Shown: positions 60,506 to 64,000 of the stretch, in pieces
Numbering within the stretch: position 1 is the stretch's first letter
Layout of the letters: every line of letters begins with the position of its first letter
Origin: Teredinibacter waterburyi
Lineage (GTDB): Bacteria > Pseudomonadota > Gammaproteobacteria > Pseudomonadales > Cellvibrionaceae
Direction: 5' to 3'
Length of the DNA stretch: 64,000 bases
NCBI RefSeq assembly: GCF_001922985.1
Contig: NZ_MRUH01000163.1
Span: 1 to 64,000, forward strand
Notes under the pieces: model-generated
What the model saw: only the letters and a program-made list of their open reading frames with translations
Databases searched by the model: none
Told to the model about the DNA's origin: nothing
Position numbers and translations under genes: made by a program

Positions 60506-61393
60506 CTAGTTTCGAGCGCTAAGTAAACGCTGTAGCGCGTAGGCGACGCCATCTTCCCAGACAGGTTTGGTCACATAGTCTGCACTGGCTTTTACACTTT
60601 CCAAAGCATTCCCCATGGCAATACCAATTCCAGCCATCTGCAAAAATTCAACATCAGATTGCGCGTCACCAAACGCTATAACGTTGCAAGCCTCTAGATT
60701 ATAGCGCTGTAAAAACCAATTAAATGCGTTGCGCTTGGTTGCCGATGCAGAAATGATATTGGCAAAACGCCAACTGGGTTGTTCCGCAATACCCGCTGTC
60801 GCAAAAATTAAATTTGGAAACTGCAACTGTAGCTGAGCTAAAAACTCTGGCATTTCGTCACTATCCACTGCGACCAGAAACTTGGTCACAGGTTCAACAC
60901 CAATAATCTCATCAAACCTGCGTAGCTTTGGCCCTACCCGCATATGCTTGGCATGAGTGGCCGCAATGTTAAGCGCCGAGGCACTAAAGCCTGCATCTGG
61001 GTCAATAAAATAATCGGCCCCTGCATAGGCCTCATAATAAACGCCACTTTTGTGAACACTTTGCCAAAGCTGCATCGCTACATCTGCATCAAGCTCGGCG
61101 TTATAACACAATGACTGGTTCTGGAAATCAAAAATAGTTGCGCCCGTATTAACCACCCCTGGGGCGGTCATAGCAAATTCACGAGCAACAAATTCCGCAG
61201 CGTAGTGCGGCCGCCCGGAGGCAATAGCGGTATACACGCCGGACGCCCCCAAGCGTCGTACCGCGTCGGCGGTCGCCGCCGTATAGCCGCCATCTTTACC
61301 TAACAAGGTTCCATCAATATCGAAAAAGGCCAAACGGATATCGGCCTTAGGCAAGTTCGAATCGGCAATACTTTCGAGTAAAACGCCACTCAT
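60506..61393 (-). CDS. HAD-superfamily Cof-type phosphatase
   Basis: 295 residues. Motif I FFDIDGTLLGKDG (nucleophile Asp and acid Asp), motif II in TAIASGRP, Lys later and motif IV GDAQSDVEFLQMAG, with the C2B cap of Cof-type sugar or flavin-mononucleotide phosphatases in between. Substrate unknown. Cytoplasmic. It starts an apparent operon with the small membrane protein and the AraC regulator. Confidence 0.9.
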   Translation of the reverse strand: MSGVLLESIADSNLPKADIRLAFFDIDGTLLGKDGGYTAATADAVRRLGASGVYTAIASGRPHYAAEFVAREFAMTAPGVVNTGATIFDFQNQSLCYNAELDADVAMQLWQSVHKSGVYYEAYAGADYFIDPDAGFSASALNIAATHAKHMRVGPKLRRFDEIIGVEPVTKFLVAVDSDEMPEFLAQLQLQFPNLIFATAGIAEQPSWRFANIISASATKRNAFNWFLQRYNLEACNVIAFGDAQSDVEFLQMAGIGIAMGNALESVKASADYVTKPVWEDGVAYALQRLLSARN

Positions 61394-61478
61394 AAGTCTT
61401 AATCCTATCGCGGCTATATATAAACCGCTTTTTGCGCACTTTTTCGGCGAGGATACCCGCCAGCACGACTAACTTATA

Positions 61479-61901
61479 TTATAAAAAGCTATTTTCCTGA
61501 GTCCACTCACAGCGCACGTAGGAAATTCCAGCGCCAGGACTATGCCCATCTAAGGTAGATTCCCAAGTAAAGGTGTGAGTTCCCATTAGCTCTGTCTCGA
61601 GATGCACAACAGCGGAAATCCAATACATATTATTTAACAGGTCTTCAAACTTTTTAACCCAAAGACCCCACTCGTATTCAACCGCTTTATACGAGGCGCC
61701 AAAATGCATAACTTCAGTTTGATAGTTGTCGAGGCCCAACTCGGACTTGGGGATTGCAAACATATCCTGACTTAAATAGGGCCACTCATCCGCCTTTGGT
61801 AACGTTAGCAGGGCCTTCCGGTTTGCCTGCCGGCGTATCATGTCATGTTGCATATGACTGATATCTTTAATACAACCATACACGATCGATTCCTGATCCA
61901 T
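61479..61901 (-). CDS. Unknown protein, 140 residues
   Basis: No signal peptide or membrane span. MDQESIVYGCIKDISHMQHDMIRRQANRKALLTL begins a small globular protein; the end LETELMGTHTFTWESTLDGHSPGAG looks like beta structure. I recognise no family. It lies between ligA and the HAD gene, on the same strand, 60 bp downstream of ligA. Confidence 0.65.
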   Translation of the reverse strand: MDQESIVYGCIKDISHMQHDMIRRQANRKALLTLPKADEWPYLSQDMFAIPKSELGLDNYQTEVMHFGASYKAVEYEWGLWVKKFEDLLNNMYWISAVVHLETELMGTHTFTWESTLDGHSPGAGISYVRCEWTQENSFL

Positions 61902-61961
61902 AGCCTACTCTTAATAAAAATAAAAACTCGTTTCCAGCTCGCGCCAGCCCCGTGTAAACGT

Positions 61962-64000
<2,039 letters not shown>

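Overview
The window reads as ordinary chromosome of a gammaproteobacterium. Protein flavour and gene order (rhomboid / metallophosphoesterase / nadK / DUF1853; cysS-glnS-ppiB-lpxH; miaE; acnB; ligA) resemble Pseudomonas and, more closely by impression, the marine Cellvibrionales (Saccharophagus/Teredinibacter-like). This placement comes from recalled protein families, not from any search. Genes are dense on both strands. I see no insertion sequence, integrase, prophage module, CRISPR array or rRNA operon.

Layout. 1-7.6 kb: start of a rhomboid protease gene, metallophosphoesterase, NAD kinase, a DUF1853 protein, a cNMP-binding/rhodanese fusion, a PLP enzyme and a coiled-coil protein of unknown role. 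8.0-10.6 kb: a small acidic protein, then an arsenic resistance operon (arsR, arsC, ACR3 pump) with a palindromic operator. 10.7-15.2 kb: tRNA-Asp and tRNA-Val, a PAS histidine kinase, a flavin reductase, hemN behind an FNR/ANR-type box, and tRNA-His, -Arg and -Pro. 15.4-21.7 kb: folD, rsuA, an RsmC-like methyltransferase, an exported rhodanese, an S33-type hydrolase with an in-frame 15-bp repeat, and an RluA-family pseudouridine synthase. 22.4-28.9 kb: a DUF3806 protein, a cold-shock protein, then a six-gene operon: TlpA-like thioredoxin, DUF4266 lipoprotein, DUF3570 outer-membrane protein, ApbE flavin transferase, response regulator and histidine kinase. A PmrA-like direct repeat lies just upstream of that operon.

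28.9-36.4 kb: SDR, djlA, a DnaJ-related protein, a lipoprotein, cysS, glnS, then divergent ppiB-lpxH. 36.5-41.8 kb: a membrane histidine kinase, a Tat-exported PotD-like binding protein with no transporter beside it, miaE, a DUF1289 protein and an exported CBM9 protein. 42.4-45.1 kb: acnB with its terminator. 45.3-50.5 kb: an exported Sel1/caspase-like protein, an autotransporter-type beta-barrel protein, a convergent Ser/Thr kinase and a 95-residue protein. 50.6-57.6 kb: a lipid-metabolism run (acyl-CoA dehydrogenase, fadD, patatin, SRPBCC-dienelactone hydrolase fusion, EamA permease). 58-64 kb: two DUF4136 lipoproteins, an AraC regulator, a small membrane protein, a HAD phosphatase, an unknown protein and most of ligA.

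The loci that best repay attention are the ApbE/DUF4266/DUF3570 operon with its own two-component system and candidate operator, and the caspase-like / beta-barrel / Ser-Thr kinase cluster. All functional calls rest on motifs and family memory; no alignment or database search was run.
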